From NCBI RefSeq assembly GCF_900111675.1, contig NZ_FOHO01000002.1, forward strand, positions 62,001 through 126,000: 64,000 nucleotides of DNA, written 5' to 3'. The position numbers were made by a program, and so were the translations under genes. This document shows, one piece after another, positions 1 through 10,132 of this stretch. Numbering within the stretch: the first letter of the stretch is position 1; each line of letters opens with the position of its first letter. The notes under the pieces are model-generated. The model did not search any database and was not told the origin of the DNA. It worked only from the letters and a program-made list of their open reading frames with translations. The DNA comes from Paracoccus homiensis (GTDB taxonomy: Bacteria; Pseudomonadota; Alphaproteobacteria; Rhodobacterales; Rhodobacteraceae).

Positions 1-74
1 TGGGGGCCGGCTGTCTTTCACGCGGTCCAGCCTGCGCGAAAGGTCGTGTCGCCATTTCGGTGGCGAATGACCGT

Positions 75-118
75 GCGACCACCCCCAAGGAACGCGCGAA
101 CAGGACGGGGGTGGTCGC
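75..118. repeat. 12-bp perfect inverted repeat downstream of ccoP
   Basis: The arms at 75-86 and 107-118 are exact reverse complements (GCGACCACCCCC and its complement), separated by 20 bases. The element lies just 3' of ccoP. Neither strand has a clear T-run after it, so it is not a textbook intrinsic terminator; it could be an mRNA 3'-end stabiliser between ccoP and a gene outside the window. Confidence 0.6.
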
Positions 119-120
119 GG

Positions 121-138
121 TCACGCCCGAGGGCGTGA
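121..138. repeat. 8-bp inverted repeat with 2-base spacer, 3' of ccoP
   Basis: TCACGCCC at 121-128 and GGGCGTGA at 131-138 form a perfect dyad with only GA between the arms, directly between the larger hairpin and the ccoP stop codon. The tight spacing makes it a dyad or cruciform rather than an ideal RNA hairpin. No function can be assigned. Confidence 0.45.
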
Positions 139-157
139 TCCGGAATGGTCGGGCGGG

Positions 158-1177
158 CTATTCGCCCCCGCCCAGACCGTGAACATAGGTGGCGACGGCG
201 CGAATTTCGGCCTCGGACAGGCGCGAGGACCAGGCGGGCATCACGCCATAAGGGCCTTCGGTGATGATCCGGTTCAGCGCGGCGGGATCGCTGCCGTACA
301 GCCAGACCGCATCGGTCAGGTTCGGCGCGCCCTGCGACCGGTCGCCGGTTCCGTCCTCCATGTGACAGGCGGCACAGTTGTCGGCAAAGATTTCAGCCCC
401 CGCGCCCGCCTTGCCCGCGTCATGCGGCTGATCGGCCAGCGACAGGACGTAATGCGTCACCTGATCGATCTGCTGGCGGTCCAGCAGCCCATCGGTGCCA
501 AAACGCGGCATTTCCGAATAGCGGGTGTCATCATCCTGCGGGTCGCGGATACCGTGTTGCAGCGTCAGGTGGATATCCTGCAAGCTGCCGCCCCACAGCC
601 AGTCATTGTCCAGTAGGTTGGGATAGCCCCTGGCCCCCGCCGCACCCGAACCGTGGCATTGCGCACACCAGGTGCGGAACAGCGCCCCCCCGGCATTGGT
701 CGCATAGCTTTGCAACTCGGGGTCCTGCGGGATCTGGTCCAGATCGACCGAGGCCAGCCGCGCCTGAATATCGGCATTGGCCTGATCGAATCGCGCGATC
801 TCGGCGGCGACATTGTCACGGGTGGTGGTGCCGATCAGCCCCTTGGTCGCGCTGCTGACCAGCGGCACGGCGGGATAGGCCAGCATGTACAGGATCGCCC
901 AGACGATCGTGACATAGAAGGTCCACAACCACCAGCGCGGCATCGGGTTGTCATATTCGGTGATCCCGTCCCATTCATGCCCGGTCGAGGGCACCTCGTC
1001 GGCCTGAACCTTCACGCCGTGGCGGCCCTTGCGGCGATGTCTGGGGGCCTCGGGCTGATCGGGCGCGGCACGCGGGGGGATGTCGCCGGCCAGCTTGGCG
1101 GCATGTTCGGCATCTGCCGCCGCGCGATTCTGGTCGATGGGCTCCTTGCCGTCGGGCTGCTTGTCCTTGTCGGCCAT
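158..1177 (-). CDS. ccoP: cbb3-type cytochrome c oxidase subunit III, diheme CcoP
   Basis: CcoP passes electrons from soluble or membrane cytochrome c to the CcoO/CcoN core of the high-affinity cbb3 oxidase. The 339-residue product has one membrane anchor (about 83-108) followed by two periplasmic cytochrome c domains with CAQCH (Cys171/174) and CAACH (Cys268/271), and candidate axial methionines in SEMPRFG and GVMPAW. The ATG at 1177 overlaps the ccoQ stop by one base (TGATG) and has AGGAGG upstream; a GTG one codon earlier is less likely. The first 80 or so residues form a charged, Ala/Pro-rich cytoplasmic extension that looks longer than in many CcoP proteins. Confidence 0.96.
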   Translation of the reverse strand: MADKDKQPDGKEPIDQNRAAADAEHAAKLAGDIPPRAAPDQPEAPRHRRKGRHGVKVQADEVPSTGHEWDGITEYDNPMPRWWLWTFYVTIVWAILYMLAYPAVPLVSSATKGLIGTTTRDNVAAEIARFDQANADIQARLASVDLDQIPQDPELQSYATNAGGALFRTWCAQCHGSGAAGARGYPNLLDNDWLWGGSLQDIHLTLQHGIRDPQDDDTRYSEMPRFGTDGLLDRQQIDQVTHYVLSLADQPHDAGKAGAGAEIFADNCAACHMEDGTGDRSQGAPNLTDAVWLYGSDPAALNRIITEGPYGVMPAWSSRLSEAEIRAVATYVHGLGGGE

Positions 1178-1380
1178 CACCGGCCCTCCTTCTTGTCGGC
1201 ATGGCCCGCAATGTCGCGTGCGGGGCGCTTTTCGTTGCGGAAGATGCTTTCGGCCGCATCGCGTTGCTGGGCGCGGGCGCCGGGGCGGAAAACGAACAGG
1301 ATCACGCCCAGAAAGAACAGCGTCAGGGCCAGCAGAACCCAGCTATCCGCCAATTGTCGCAGGAAACTATAGCGTTCCAT
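1177..1380 (-). CDS. ccoQ: cbb3-type oxidase small subunit CcoQ
   Basis: This 67-residue protein has one hydrophobic helix (about 10-31) followed by a charged cytoplasmic tail, the usual form of CcoQ (FixQ family), which stabilises the assembled oxidase. It lies between ccoO and ccoP and its stop overlaps the ccoP start, implying translational coupling. The call rests on size, topology, the FRPG motif after the helix and operon position. Confidence 0.9.
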   Translation of the reverse strand: MERYSFLRQLADSWVLLALTLFFLGVILFVFRPGARAQQRDAAESIFRNEKRPARDIAGHADKKEGR

Positions 1381-1390
1381 GATGCCCCCC

Positions 1391-2116
1391 TTACCGCGCC
1401 GGATCCGGCTGGAAGGTCGAGAAATCGACCATCGTGCCCAGCACCTGCAGATAGGCGATCAGCGCATCCATCTCGGTCAGCTGTGCCTGCCGGTCGAAAT
1501 TGCGCTGTTGCGCGCCGGGATAGCGTTCCTCCATCCCCGAGGCGTCGGCATCCGGATCGGCCTGGGCACGGAAATCCTGGGCCGCGGCGGCGATCATGTC
1601 CTCGGAATAGGGCACGCCGACCAGCGCATCGGTTTCCAGACGCTGCCCGACATGATCGGCCCCGATCACGCGATCCAGCAGAAACCCGTATTTCGGCATG
1701 ATCGATTCAGGCACCACCGATTGGGGATCGCGCAGGTGGTCGATATGCCATTCGTCCGAATAGCGACCGCCCACGCGGGCAAGATCCGGCCCGGTCCGCT
1801 TTGAGCCCCATTGGAACGGATGGTCGTACATGGATTCGGCGGCAAGGCTGTAATGGCCATAGCGCTCGACCTCATCGCGCATCGGGCGGATCATCTGGCT
1901 GTGACAGACATAGCACCCCTCGCGGACATAGATGTCGCGCCCGGTCAGTTCCAGCGGGGTATAGGGGCGCACGCCCTCGACCTTTTCGATGGTGTTCTCA
2001 AGATAGAACAGGGGCGTGATCTGCACGATGCCGCCGATGGTCACGACGAGAAAGGAAAAGATCAGCAGAAGCGAGGCGTTCTTTTCCAGGATCTTGTGCT
2101 TGGCAAGAATGGACAT
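1391..2116 (-). CDS. ccoO: cbb3-type cytochrome c oxidase subunit II, monoheme CcoO
   Basis: CcoO carries the heme c that feeds electrons into CcoN. The 241-residue product has an N-terminal membrane helix (about 15-37), a heme site CYVCH (Cys68/71, His72) and a periplasmic domain. The chosen ATG at 2116 has AAGGA upstream and gives the conserved [13 protein letters not shown] start; an upstream in-frame start would overlap the end of ccoN. It is the second gene of ccoNOQP. Confidence 0.96.
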   Translation of the reverse strand: MSILAKHKILEKNASLLLIFSFLVVTIGGIVQITPLFYLENTIEKVEGVRPYTPLELTGRDIYVREGCYVCHSQMIRPMRDEVERYGHYSLAAESMYDHPFQWGSKRTGPDLARVGGRYSDEWHIDHLRDPQSVVPESIMPKYGFLLDRVIGADHVGQRLETDALVGVPYSEDMIAAAAQDFRAQADPDADASGMEERYPGAQQRNFDRQAQLTEMDALIAYLQVLGTMVDFSTFQPDPAR

Positions 2117-2129
2117 GATCTGGGATCCT

Positions 2130-3734
2130 TCACTCGGCCGGGACGGCAATGGCGGTCGGATGGGCCTTGGGCTGACGGGCGACGGTCGCCCACAGGTTCC
2201 AGGCCATGATCAGGCCGCCGGCCAGATACATCAGGCCACCAAGGGCACGCACCACATACATCGGGAATTTGGCGGACACGGTGTCGGCGAAGGCGTTGAC
2301 CAGAAAGCCCTGGCTGTCGACCTCGCGCCACATCAGGCCCTCCATGATGCCGGTGACCCACATCGAGGCGGCGTAAAGCACGATCCCGATCGTCGCCAAC
2401 CAGAAATGCCAGCTGACCAGCGACAGGCTGTACAGCCTTTCGCGACCCCACAGGCGCGGCACCAGATAATACAGCGCGCCGAAGGTGATCATCCCGTTCC
2501 AGCCAAGGGCACCGGAATGCACGTGACCGATGGTCCAGTCGGTGTAATGCGACAGGCTGTTGACGGCCTTGATCGACATCATCGGGCCTTCGAATGTCGC
2601 CATGCCGTAAAAGCCCACGGCCACCACCATCATTCGGATGATCGGATCGGTGCGCAGCTTGTCCCAGGCCCCCGACAGCGTCATCAGGCCGTTGATCATG
2701 CCACCCCAGCTGGGCATCCACAGCATGATCGAGAACACCATCCCCAGCGTCGAGGCCCAGTCGGGCAGCGCGGTGTGATGCAGGTGATGCGGGCCCGCCC
2801 AGATATACAGGAAGATCAGCGCCCAGAAATGGATGATCGACAATTTGTAGCTGTAGACCGGCCGCTCGGCCTGCTTGGGGATGAAGTAGTACATCATCCC
2901 CAGAAAGCCCGCGGTCAGAAAGAAGCCGACGGCATTATGGCCGTACCACCATTGCACCATCGCATCCTGAACGCCCGAAAAGACCTGAACCGACTTGCTG
3001 CCGAAGATGCTGACCGGCATCGACAGGTTGTTGATCACATGCAGCATCGCGATGGTCACGATGAAGGCCAGATAGAACCAGTTGGCCACGTAGATATGCG
3101 GCTCTTTGCGCTTGATGATCGTGCCCAGGAACACGGCCAGATAGACCACCCAGACGGCGGTCAGCCACCAATCCACATACCATTCCGGTTCGGCATATTC
3201 CTTGGACTGGGTCGCGCCCAGCAGATAGCCGGTGGCGGCCAGCACGATGAACAGCTGATAGCCCCAGAACACGAACCAGGCGGCATTGCCGCCCCACAGC
3301 CGCGCCGCCGAGGTCCGCTGCACCACATAGAAAGACGTCGCGATCAGCGCGTTGCCGCCAAAGGCAAAGATCACCGCACTGGTATGCAGCGGGCGCAGCT
3401 TGCCGAAATTGGTATAGCCGTGCATCAGCTCGCTGAAATTCAGGACCGGGAAGGCCAGCTGGGCGGCGATCACCACGCCGACCAGAAAGCCCACCACCCC
3501 CCAAAAGGTCGTCGCGATCACGCCGGCGCGCACCACGTCATCCATGTATTGGCCGGTATCGGGGGCGACGACCGGCTCGTCGATGCGGCGCAGGGTCCAG
3601 ATGAACATCCCGGCGGCAACGAACATGATCGTCAGCGCGTTGACCATATAAGCTGGGTCGCGGGCCAGATTGGCCCCGATCGCTGCTGCCAGGGCAACCG
3701 CGCCCAGCAAGATCAGCTTTACATAATTCCACAT
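2130..3734 (-). CDS. ccoN: cbb3-type cytochrome c oxidase subunit I, CcoN
   Basis: This is the catalytic subunit of the cbb3 heme-copper oxidase, reducing O2 at low oxygen tension and pumping protons. The 534-residue protein has about 12 membrane helices. Visible ligand-region motifs are [25 protein letters not shown] and [12 protein letters not shown], which supply the histidines for heme b, heme b3 and CuB. It is the first gene of the operon; its promoter region (3735-3928) holds two FNR boxes, consistent with induction at low oxygen. Confidence 0.98.
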   Translation of the reverse strand: MWNYVKLILLGAVALAAAIGANLARDPAYMVNALTIMFVAAGMFIWTLRRIDEPVVAPDTGQYMDDVVRAGVIATTFWGVVGFLVGVVIAAQLAFPVLNFSELMHGYTNFGKLRPLHTSAVIFAFGGNALIATSFYVVQRTSAARLWGGNAAWFVFWGYQLFIVLAATGYLLGATQSKEYAEPEWYVDWWLTAVWVVYLAVFLGTIIKRKEPHIYVANWFYLAFIVTIAMLHVINNLSMPVSIFGSKSVQVFSGVQDAMVQWWYGHNAVGFFLTAGFLGMMYYFIPKQAERPVYSYKLSIIHFWALIFLYIWAGPHHLHHTALPDWASTLGMVFSIMLWMPSWGGMINGLMTLSGAWDKLRTDPIIRMMVVAVGFYGMATFEGPMMSIKAVNSLSHYTDWTIGHVHSGALGWNGMITFGALYYLVPRLWGRERLYSLSLVSWHFWLATIGIVLYAASMWVTGIMEGLMWREVDSQGFLVNAFADTVSAKFPMYVVRALGGLMYLAGGLIMAWNLWATVARQPKAHPTAIAVPAE

Positions 3735-3840
3735 AGCTAAACCCTGTTCCTACGTTCCGGCAGCTGGCCCCGCATCGCGACGAATCACGGAAATGCGAGG
3801 TGCGTCAGGTGACAGATAGAATCGCCGGGTTCCGAAAACC

Positions 3841-3854
3841 TTGATCTGCATCAA
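3841..3854. promoter_or_regulatory. FNR box 1, ccoN/usp intergenic region
   Basis: TTGAT-N4-ATCAA is a perfect match to the FNR/Anr consensus. It is centred at about 3847.5. With the class II geometry usual for Fnr (centre at -41.5), it would place a ccoN start site near 3806, leaving a leader of roughly 70 bases. The Fnr gene itself lies 0.9 kb away. Confidence 0.88.
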
Positions 3855-3862
3855 GGCGCCGC

Positions 3863-3876
3863 TTGATCCCGATCAA
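3863..3876. promoter_or_regulatory. FNR box 2, ccoN/usp intergenic region
   Basis: This is a second perfect TTGAT-N4-ATCAA, centred at 3869.5 and exactly 22 bases from box 1, about two helical turns. Class II geometry toward usp predicts transcription from about 3911, just upstream of the GAAGGAG ribosome binding site at 3916-3922. The two boxes can thus serve the two divergent units. Confidence 0.87.
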
Positions 3877-3928
3877 GGACGCCGCCCGCCTGTCGGCGCA
3901 GTCTGGAAAAAACACGAAGGAGAGTGTC

Positions 3929-4768
3929 ATGGCCTACAAGACGATCTTCACCGCCCTGTCCAGCAAGCAGCAAATGTCGCAGATCGATGCCGCCGCGGCC
4001 CTTGCCGCACGCGAGGACGGACATCTTGCCATTCTGTGCCTTGGTATCGATCACAGCCAGGCTGGCTATTACTTTCCCGGCGGCACGGCCTATACGGTTC
4101 AGGAATCCATCGAAAGCGCGATGCAGGACGCCGAGGGGCTGGAATCGCTGGTGCGCCAACATCTGGCCTCGGCCGCGGATCTGCGCTGGTCGGTCGAAAC
4201 GGCGGTCGCGCAGATTGGCGGGCTTTCGGGGCTTGTCGGGATGCGGGCGCGGTTCTCCGATCTGACGGTTCTGGCGCGCTGCTATGGTGCCGACGCCCCC
4301 ACCGACGCCGAAGCCGTGACCGAGGCCGCGCTGTTCGAGGGCGGTTGCCCCGTCATGGTCGTGCCGCCAGAGGACAGGCTGGCCTCGGCGCCGCGACGTG
4401 CGATCATCGCCTGGAACCAGTCGAACGAGGCCTTGGCCGCCGTCCGTCAGGCCCTGCCACTGCTGCAAGCCGCCGACAAGGTCGAGGTGACGGTGATCGA
4501 TCCCGGTCGCGGCGGTCCCGAGCGGTCAGATCCCGGCGGCGCCCTGACGCAGATGCTGACGCGCCACGGCGTCAGGGCGGAAATCGCGGTTCTGTCGCGC
4601 ACCGCGCCGACGATCAGCGACGAACTGAACCGCCGCGCGGTCGAGATCGACGCAGATCTGATCGTGATGGGGGCTTACGGCCATTCCCGCTTTCGCGAGG
4701 CGATCCTGGGCGGGGCCACGCGCAACATGCTGGAAAAGGCCAAGGTGCCGGTCCTGATGGCCCGCTGA
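3929..4768 (+). CDS. tandem-domain universal stress protein
   Basis: This 279-residue cytoplasmic protein has two UspA-like domains. The second ends in the nucleotide-binding signature region (IVMGAYGHSRFREAILGGATRNML, given here only as the GxxGHxR...GG pattern near the C-terminus). Such proteins bind ATP and help cells survive stress or low oxygen. The ATG at 3929 has GAAGGAG 7 bases upstream; the frame is open further upstream but without a ribosome site. It is divergent from ccoN, shares the FNR-box region and is followed convergently by fnr. Confidence 0.9.
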   Translation: MAYKTIFTALSSKQQMSQIDAAAALAAREDGHLAILCLGIDHSQAGYYFPGGTAYTVQESIESAMQDAEGLESLVRQHLASAADLRWSVETAVAQIGGLSGLVGMRARFSDLTVLARCYGADAPTDAEAVTEAALFEGGCPVMVVPPEDRLASAPRRAIIAWNQSNEALAAVRQALPLLQAADKVEVTVIDPGRGGPERSDPGGALTQMLTRHGVRAEIAVLSRTAPTISDELNRRAVEIDADLIVMGAYGHSRFREAILGGATRNMLEKAKVPVLMAR

Positions 4769-4784
4769 TCCGGGCGCGGCTGGG

Positions 4785-5558
4785 TCAGCTGATCCAGCCG
4801 CCATCCGCATCATCGCCCGATTCCTCGACCAGCCGGGCGAAATCGGTCAGCACGACGCCGCGCTTGCCCTGAAATTCGATGACGCCTTCGCGTTTCAGCG
4901 CATTCACCTGTCGGCTGACGGTTTCCAGCGTCAGCCCCAGATAATCGGCCATCGCCTCGCGGCTTAGCGGCAGTTCGACCTGCATCCGGTCGCCGGGCTT
5001 GCGGCGCTGCAGGGCGGCTTCGCGCCGGGCCAGGATGGTCAGGAAGGACGCGATCTTCTCGCGCGCGGATTTGCGGCCCAGCAACAGCATCCATTCCCGT
5101 GCCGCATCCAGTTCGTCCAGCGTCATTTCCAGCAGGCGATTGGCGATCTGCGGGGTCGTGCGCATCATCTCTTCGAAGGGTTTGCGGCGAAAACAGCACA
5201 GCGTCACATGACCCATCGCCACCGCGCTGAAGGCGGCAACACTGCGCCCCGGACGGCCCAGAAAATCGCTTGGCAGCAGCAGGCCGACCATCTGCGTGCG
5301 CCCGTCTTCCATCGTCTGGGTCAGCGAGGCGACGCCCGACACGACCGAGCCCACGAAATCCAGCGTATCGCCTTCCCAGACGATCCGCTGCCCCGGCTCA
5401 TAGCTGCGATAGAATTTCATGTCTTCAAGCGCATCAAGCGAGTCGCCCTCGCAATGCGCACAGACCGCGCGATAGCGGATCGGGCATTCATCGCAGCGAA
5501 TATCAACCTTCCGATGGGCCCCGGGCTGGTTGATCTGGGTCAATGACGGCGTATCCAT
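4785..5558 (-). CDS. fnr: Crp/Fnr-family oxygen-sensing regulator (FnrP/FnrL type)
   Basis: The 257-residue protein is an Fnr with an N-terminal cysteine cluster (Cys22, 25, 33, 36) and Cys121/122 in the sensor domain, fitting a [4Fe-4S] oxygen sensor. A cyclic-nucleotide-binding-like fold is followed by a dimerisation helix and a helix-turn-helix whose recognition helix reads ETVSRQ (Glu212, Ser215, Arg216), as in true Fnr proteins that bind TTGAT-N4-ATCAA. It sits between usp and hemN, both with FNR boxes upstream, so it probably controls its neighbours. A box lies inside its own first ten codons, which suggests autoregulation. Confidence 0.94.
   Translation of the reverse strand: MDTPSLTQINQPGAHRKVDIRCDECPIRYRAVCAHCEGDSLDALEDMKFYRSYEPGQRIVWEGDTLDFVGSVVSGVASLTQTMEDGRTQMVGLLLPSDFLGRPGRSVAAFSAVAMGHVTLCCFRRKPFEEMMRTTPQIANRLLEMTLDELDAAREWMLLLGRKSAREKIASFLTILARREAALQRRKPGDRMQVELPLSREAMADYLGLTLETVSRQVNALKREGVIEFQGKRGVVLTDFARLVEESGDDADGGWIS
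5530..5543. promoter_or_regulatory. FNR box at the fnr/hemN boundary
   Basis: TTGAT-N4-GTCAA matches the FNR box with one mismatch. It lies within codons 6-10 of fnr and is centred about 42 bases upstream of the hemN ATG at 5579. It could activate hemN, repress fnr, or both. The gap between the two start codons is only 20 bases. Confidence 0.75.
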
Positions 5559-5578
5559 GGTGCCTCATATCTGTTCGC

Positions 5579-6931
5579 ATGAAGAATCTTACACAACTTC
5601 GTCAGCTTGGTCTATTCGACGCCCGTGTGCCTCGCTACACCAGCTATCCCCCCGCGACGCAGTTCAAGGGGCTGGCGCCCGACCTGCCGCACGCGTGGCT
5701 GCGGGCCGTGCCCCAAGGGGCACAGATTTCGCTTTATGTGCATGTGCCCTTCTGTCGCAGATTGTGCTGGTTCTGCGCCTGCCGGACGCAGGGGACATCG
5801 ACGATGTCGCCGGTCGCGGGCTATGTGCAGACGCTGTTGGCCGAACTTGAGCTGCTGCGCGACGCGCTGCCGCAGGGCGTCACCCTGTCGCGGCTGCATT
5901 GGGGCGGCGGCACCCCGACCCTGCTGGACCCGCAGATGATCGCGCGGCTGGCGGGGGCGATCATGGACGCCTTTCCGCTGTGCCATGACGGCGAATTCTC
6001 GGTTGAGATCGACCCGTCCGAAATCGATGCGGCGCGGATGCGGGCGCTGGCGCGGGCGGGCATGACCCGCGCCTCGATCGGGGTGCAGGACTTCGACCCG
6101 CTGATCCAGCAGGCCATCGGCCGCGAACAAGGTTTTCAGGCCACCGCCGAGGCCGTGCGGCTGATCCGCGATCACGGCATCGCCAGCCTGAATGCCGACA
6201 TCCTTTACGGATTGCCGCATCAGACCCCGGCGCGCATGTCCGATACCGTGCAAAAGCTGCTGGCCCTGTCGCCCGATCGCGTCGCGCTTTACGGCTATGC
6301 CCATGTGCCCTGGATGTCCAAGCGGCAGGTGATGATCCCCGACGACGCGCTGCCGGGAAACGAGGCGCGGCTTGACCTGTTCGACACCGCCCGCGCGCTG
6401 TTTCAGGCCGACGGTTTCGACCAGATCGGCATCGACCATTTCGCCCGCCCCGATGACCGGCTGGCGGTTGCGGCGCGGGCAGGACGGCTGCGCCGCAACT
6501 TTCAGGGCTATACCGACGATCAGGCACAGATCCTGCTGGGTCTGGGCGCCTCGTCGATTGCCCGGCTGCCGCAAGGATATGTCCAGAACGCCCCGGCCAC
6601 GCAGGCCTATACCGCCGCCATCCGCGACGGGCGGCTGCCCCATGCGCGCGGACATGCCTTCACCGCCGAAGATCATTGGCGCGGTCGCATGATCGAGGCG
6701 CTGATGTGCGACTTTGAAATCGACGCGCTGGAATTCGTGCTGGACCACGGCATGACAGCAGCCGATCTGAAAGCGCTGTTCGCACCGATCGCGGCCCGGT
6801 TCGGCGAGGCGGTTCAGGTGGGGCCGTCAGGCCTGCGCATCACCGAAACGGGCCGACCGCTGACCCGGATGATCGCAAATGCGCTGGATGCCTATGCCTG
6901 TGCCCCGACCGGTCATTCGCCCGCCGTCTGA
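5579..6931 (+). CDS. hemN: oxygen-independent coproporphyrinogen III oxidase (radical SAM)
   Basis: HemN decarboxylates coproporphyrinogen III to protoporphyrinogen IX without oxygen, supplying heme under low oxygen. The 450-residue protein has the radical SAM cluster CRRLCWFC (Cys59, 63, 66, plus Cys68) preceded by the YVHVPF motif, and a GGGTP motif. Start at 5579 (MKNLTQLRQLGLFD) matches the family N-terminus; earlier in-frame codons run through the putative promoter. It is also called hemZ in Rhodobacter. Its product would support the heme-rich cbb3 oxidase next door. Confidence 0.96.
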   Translation: MKNLTQLRQLGLFDARVPRYTSYPPATQFKGLAPDLPHAWLRAVPQGAQISLYVHVPFCRRLCWFCACRTQGTSTMSPVAGYVQTLLAELELLRDALPQGVTLSRLHWGGGTPTLLDPQMIARLAGAIMDAFPLCHDGEFSVEIDPSEIDAARMRALARAGMTRASIGVQDFDPLIQQAIGREQGFQATAEAVRLIRDHGIASLNADILYGLPHQTPARMSDTVQKLLALSPDRVALYGYAHVPWMSKRQVMIPDDALPGNEARLDLFDTARALFQADGFDQIGIDHFARPDDRLAVAARAGRLRRNFQGYTDDQAQILLGLGASSIARLPQGYVQNAPATQAYTAAIRDGRLPHARGHAFTAEDHWRGRMIEALMCDFEIDALEFVLDHGMTAADLKALFAPIAARFGEAVQVGPSGLRITETGRPLTRMIANALDAYACAPTGHSPAV

Positions 6932-6983
6932 CAGCGGGTGATCGGGCAGCGGGCGATGTGCCGGCGGGGCGATGGGGCGCGGA

Positions 6984-9788
6984 TCAATGCGCCTCGGCCC
7001 AGTTCATCCCCGCGCCGGCATCGACGATCAGCGGCACCGACAGCTTGATCGCGGGTTCGGCCGCGCCCTCCATCACCTGCCGCGCGGCGGCGATCAGGTC
7101 GTCGACGGCGCTTTCCTCGACCTCGAAGACCAGTTCGTCATGGACCTGCAGCAGCATCCGCGCCGGCAGATCGCGGATCGCGGCAGGCATGCGGATCATC
7201 GCGCGGCGGATGATATCGGCCGCCGCACCCTGGATCGGCGCGTTGATGGCGGCACGGCGCGCGCCCCCGGCCGCCGGACCGGACTGATTGATGCCGGGGG
7301 TGTTGATCCGCCGCCCGAACAGCGTGGTGACGAAACCGTCGCGTTTGGCATCCTCGACCGTCTTGTCCATATAGGCACGGATTTCGGGGAAGCGTTCGAA
7401 ATAGGTGTTGATGAAATCCTGCGCCTCGGCCCGCGGAATCCGCAGGTTGCGCGACAGGCCAAAACCCGAGATGCCATAGATCACGCCGAAATTGATCGCC
7501 TTGGCCTGACGCCGGATCATCGGGTCCATCCCCTCGACCGGGACATTGAACATCTGGCTGGCAGTCATGGCGTGAATGTCGATCCCGTCGCGAAACGCCT
7601 GTTTCAGCGCCGGAATATCCGCGACATGCGCCAGGATCCGCAATTCGATCTGGCTGTAATCCAGACTGACCAGCCGATACCCCTCGGTCGCCACGAATGC
7701 CTCGCGGATACGGCGGCCTTCCTCGCTGCGCACCGGGATGTTCTGCAGGTTCGGCTCGGTCGAGGCCAGACGCCCGGTCTGCGCCCCCGCGATGGAATAG
7801 CTGGTATGGACGCGCCCGGTATCGGGGTTCACGTGACCCTGCAACGCGTCGGTATAGGTCGATTTCAGTTTGCTGATCTGGCGCCAGTCCAGAACGCGGG
7901 CGGGCAGGTCATGGCTGACGGCCAGATCCTCCAACACGTCGGCGCTGGTCGAATAGGCCCCGGTCTTGCCTTGCTTGCCCCCCTCCATGCCCAGCTTGCC
8001 GAACAGGATCTCGCCCAGCTGCTTGGGGCTGCCGACATTGAATTTCTCGCCGGCAAGCTCGTGGATCTCGTCCTCCAGCTGCGCCATCTTCTGGGCAAAG
8101 GCGTTCGACATCCGACCCAGATGGCCACCATCGACACGAATGCCCGCCATCTCCATGTCGGCCAGAACGGGCACCATCGGGCGTTCCAGCGTTTCATAGA
8201 CGGTACTGACCTTTTCCACCGGCATCATCGGCGCGAAATGCTGCCACAGGCGCAGCGTGACATCGGCATCCTCGGCGGCATAAGGCGTGGCCTTGTCGAT
8301 CGGCACCTGCGCGAAGGTGATCTGCGACTTGCCCGATCCGATCAGTTCTTTGATCGGGATGCATTTATGGCCCAGATACCGCTCGGCCAGTTCGTCCATT
8401 CCGTGATTATGGGTGCCCGCATTCAACGCGTAGGACATCAGCATCGTATCGGCCAGCGGGGCCATGCGGATGCCCTGACGGGCAAGGATCTTCCAGTCGT
8501 ATTTCAGGTTCTGCCCGATTTTCAGGATCGACGGATCCTCCAGCACGGGTTTCAGCGCCGACAGCACCTGATCCTGCGTCAGCTGATCCGGCGCAAGGCT
8601 GGGCGCGGTGGCGAACAACCCGTCGCCCGCCTCGCCCTCGACATGGCCAAAGGGGATATAGCAGGCCGTGCCGGGCGCGGTCGCCAGACAGATGCCCACC
8701 GGATCGGCACGCATGTCGTCCAGCCCGGTGGTCTCGGTATCGATGGCGACATGGCCCGTCTCGCGGATCGCGGCGATCCACTGATCCAGCGTCTCGATAT
8801 CGCGCACCGTCTGATAGCTGGCGCTGTCGAACTGCGGCTGATCGGGCGCGGCCGGGGCTTCGGATGCGGGCGCGGCGGTGACGGCCGGGGCCTCGGCACC
8901 CAGACGGTCGGCCACGCGCGTGGTCAGGGTCCGGAACTCCATCTCGGTCAGGAAGCCCAGCAACGTCTCGGCGTCGGGGTCGCGCACCTCAAGGCTTTGC
9001 AGCGTGAAATCAAGTGGCGTCTTGCAATCCAGCTCGACCAGCCGCTTCGAGATCCGGATCTGGTCGGCATGGTCGATCAGCGTCTGGCGGCGCTTGGGCT
9101 GCTTGATCTCTGCTGCGCGCGCCAACAGCGTGTCCAGATCCCCGTAATCGTTGATCAGCTGCGCGGCGGTCTTGATGCCGATACCCGGCGCGCCCGGCAC
9201 ATTGTCGACCGAATCGCCGGCAAGCGCCTGCACATCGACCACGCGATCCGGGCCGACGCCGAATTTTTCGCGCACCTCTTCGGGGCCGATCAGCTTGCCC
9301 TTGATCGGGTCCAGCATGTCGACGCCATCGCCGACCAGCTGCATCAGGTCCTTGTCGCTGCTGATGATGGTGGCCGATCCTCCGGCCTCGCGGGCCTGGC
9401 AGGACAGCGTGGCGATGATGTCATCGGCCTCATAGCCCTCGATCTCGATGCAGGCGATGTTGAAGGCGCGGGTCGCATCGCGGGTCAGCGGAAATTGCGG
9501 GCGCAGATCCTCGGGCGGCTCGGGGCGGTTGGCCTTGTAAAGATCATAGATCTCGTTGCGGAACGTCTTCGAGGAATGGTCGAAGATCACGGCGGCATGG
9601 GTCGGGGCGGCGCTGCCATGCTCGTCGCTGACATATTTCCACAGCATGTTGCAGAACCCGGCAACAGCCCCGACCGGCAGCCCGTCGGATTTGCGGGTCA
9701 GCGGCGGCAGCGCGTGATAGGCCCGAAAGATAAAGGCCGACCCGTCGATCAGATGCAGATGGCATCCCTTGCCGAATCCCTCGCTCAT
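6984..9788 (-). CDS. polA: DNA polymerase I
   Basis: This 934-residue polymerase repairs gaps and removes Okazaki primers. The 5'-nuclease domain occupies about residues 1-290; a proofreading 3'-5' exonuclease domain begins near 345 with an intact DxE (Asp350, Glu352 in [10 protein letters not shown]); the polymerase domain contains motif A ([15 protein letters not shown]) and motif C (VHDELVF). An Ala/Pro-rich linker sits at about 297-318. I chose the ATG at 9788 because AAGGAGG lies 6 bases upstream; an ATG five codons earlier overlaps that site. It is convergent with hemN. Confidence 0.97.
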   Translation of the reverse strand: MSEGFGKGCHLHLIDGSAFIFRAYHALPPLTRKSDGLPVGAVAGFCNMLWKYVSDEHGSAAPTHAAVIFDHSSKTFRNEIYDLYKANRPEPPEDLRPQFPLTRDATRAFNIACIEIEGYEADDIIATLSCQAREAGGSATIISSDKDLMQLVGDGVDMLDPIKGKLIGPEEVREKFGVGPDRVVDVQALAGDSVDNVPGAPGIGIKTAAQLINDYGDLDTLLARAAEIKQPKRRQTLIDHADQIRISKRLVELDCKTPLDFTLQSLEVRDPDAETLLGFLTEMEFRTLTTRVADRLGAEAPAVTAAPASEAPAAPDQPQFDSASYQTVRDIETLDQWIAAIRETGHVAIDTETTGLDDMRADPVGICLATAPGTACYIPFGHVEGEAGDGLFATAPSLAPDQLTQDQVLSALKPVLEDPSILKIGQNLKYDWKILARQGIRMAPLADTMLMSYALNAGTHNHGMDELAERYLGHKCIPIKELIGSGKSQITFAQVPIDKATPYAAEDADVTLRLWQHFAPMMPVEKVSTVYETLERPMVPVLADMEMAGIRVDGGHLGRMSNAFAQKMAQLEDEIHELAGEKFNVGSPKQLGEILFGKLGMEGGKQGKTGAYSTSADVLEDLAVSHDLPARVLDWRQISKLKSTYTDALQGHVNPDTGRVHTSYSIAGAQTGRLASTEPNLQNIPVRSEEGRRIREAFVATEGYRLVSLDYSQIELRILAHVADIPALKQAFRDGIDIHAMTASQMFNVPVEGMDPMIRRQAKAINFGVIYGISGFGLSRNLRIPRAEAQDFINTYFERFPEIRAYMDKTVEDAKRDGFVTTLFGRRINTPGINQSGPAAGGARRAAINAPIQGAAADIIRRAMIRMPAAIRDLPARMLLQVHDELVFEVEESAVDDLIAAARQVMEGAAEPAIKLSVPLIVDAGAGMNWAEAH

Positions 9789-9883
9789 GTCAGCCTCCTT
9801 CATCTTGCAGCAGCCAGCCGCGTTTTGACATGATCGGGCGCGGTCTGCCAGTGATCAGACCGGGAATGCGACAGGAAGGGCAA

Positions 9884-10132
9884 ATGGCAATGCGGCGAAA
9901 ATCGGACCTGCCCAGCAAGATTTGCGCAACCTGCGGACGTCCGTTCACTTGGCGGCGCAAATGGGCAAGGGTCTGGGATGAGGTGCGCTACTGTTCGGAC
10001 AGGTGCCGATCCCGGCGCAACGGGGCAACCGCGCGGGGCGGCAGCGCCGCCCAGCCTCAAGGCCCCCTCGATGGGGGCGTTGAGGCTTCGCCGCCCCGGG
10101 ACGGAACCCGGCGCGACGGAAGGTCTCAGTGA
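9884..10132 (+). CDS. DUF2256 small zinc-finger protein
   Basis: This 82-residue protein has the DUF2256 pattern: [18 protein letters not shown], then YCSDRC, giving a CxxC...CxxxC zinc site. Members are usually about 50-60 residues; here an extra Gly/Arg-rich tail extends past the domain. Start at 9884 has AGGAAGG upstream. Function is unknown. Its last seven bases overlap the end of the convergent zinc-finger gene. Confidence 0.82.
   Translation: MAMRRKSDLPSKICATCGRPFTWRRKWARVWDEVRYCSDRCRSRRNGATARGGSAAQPQGPLDGGVEASPPRDGTRRDGRSQ

Noticed and set aside
6972..9833. A very long open frame on the plus strand opposite polA
   Set aside because: Its product is Arg/Gly/His/Gln-rich without any domain, while the minus strand encodes a full DNA polymerase I with all motifs. 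It is an antisense shadow caused by high GC.
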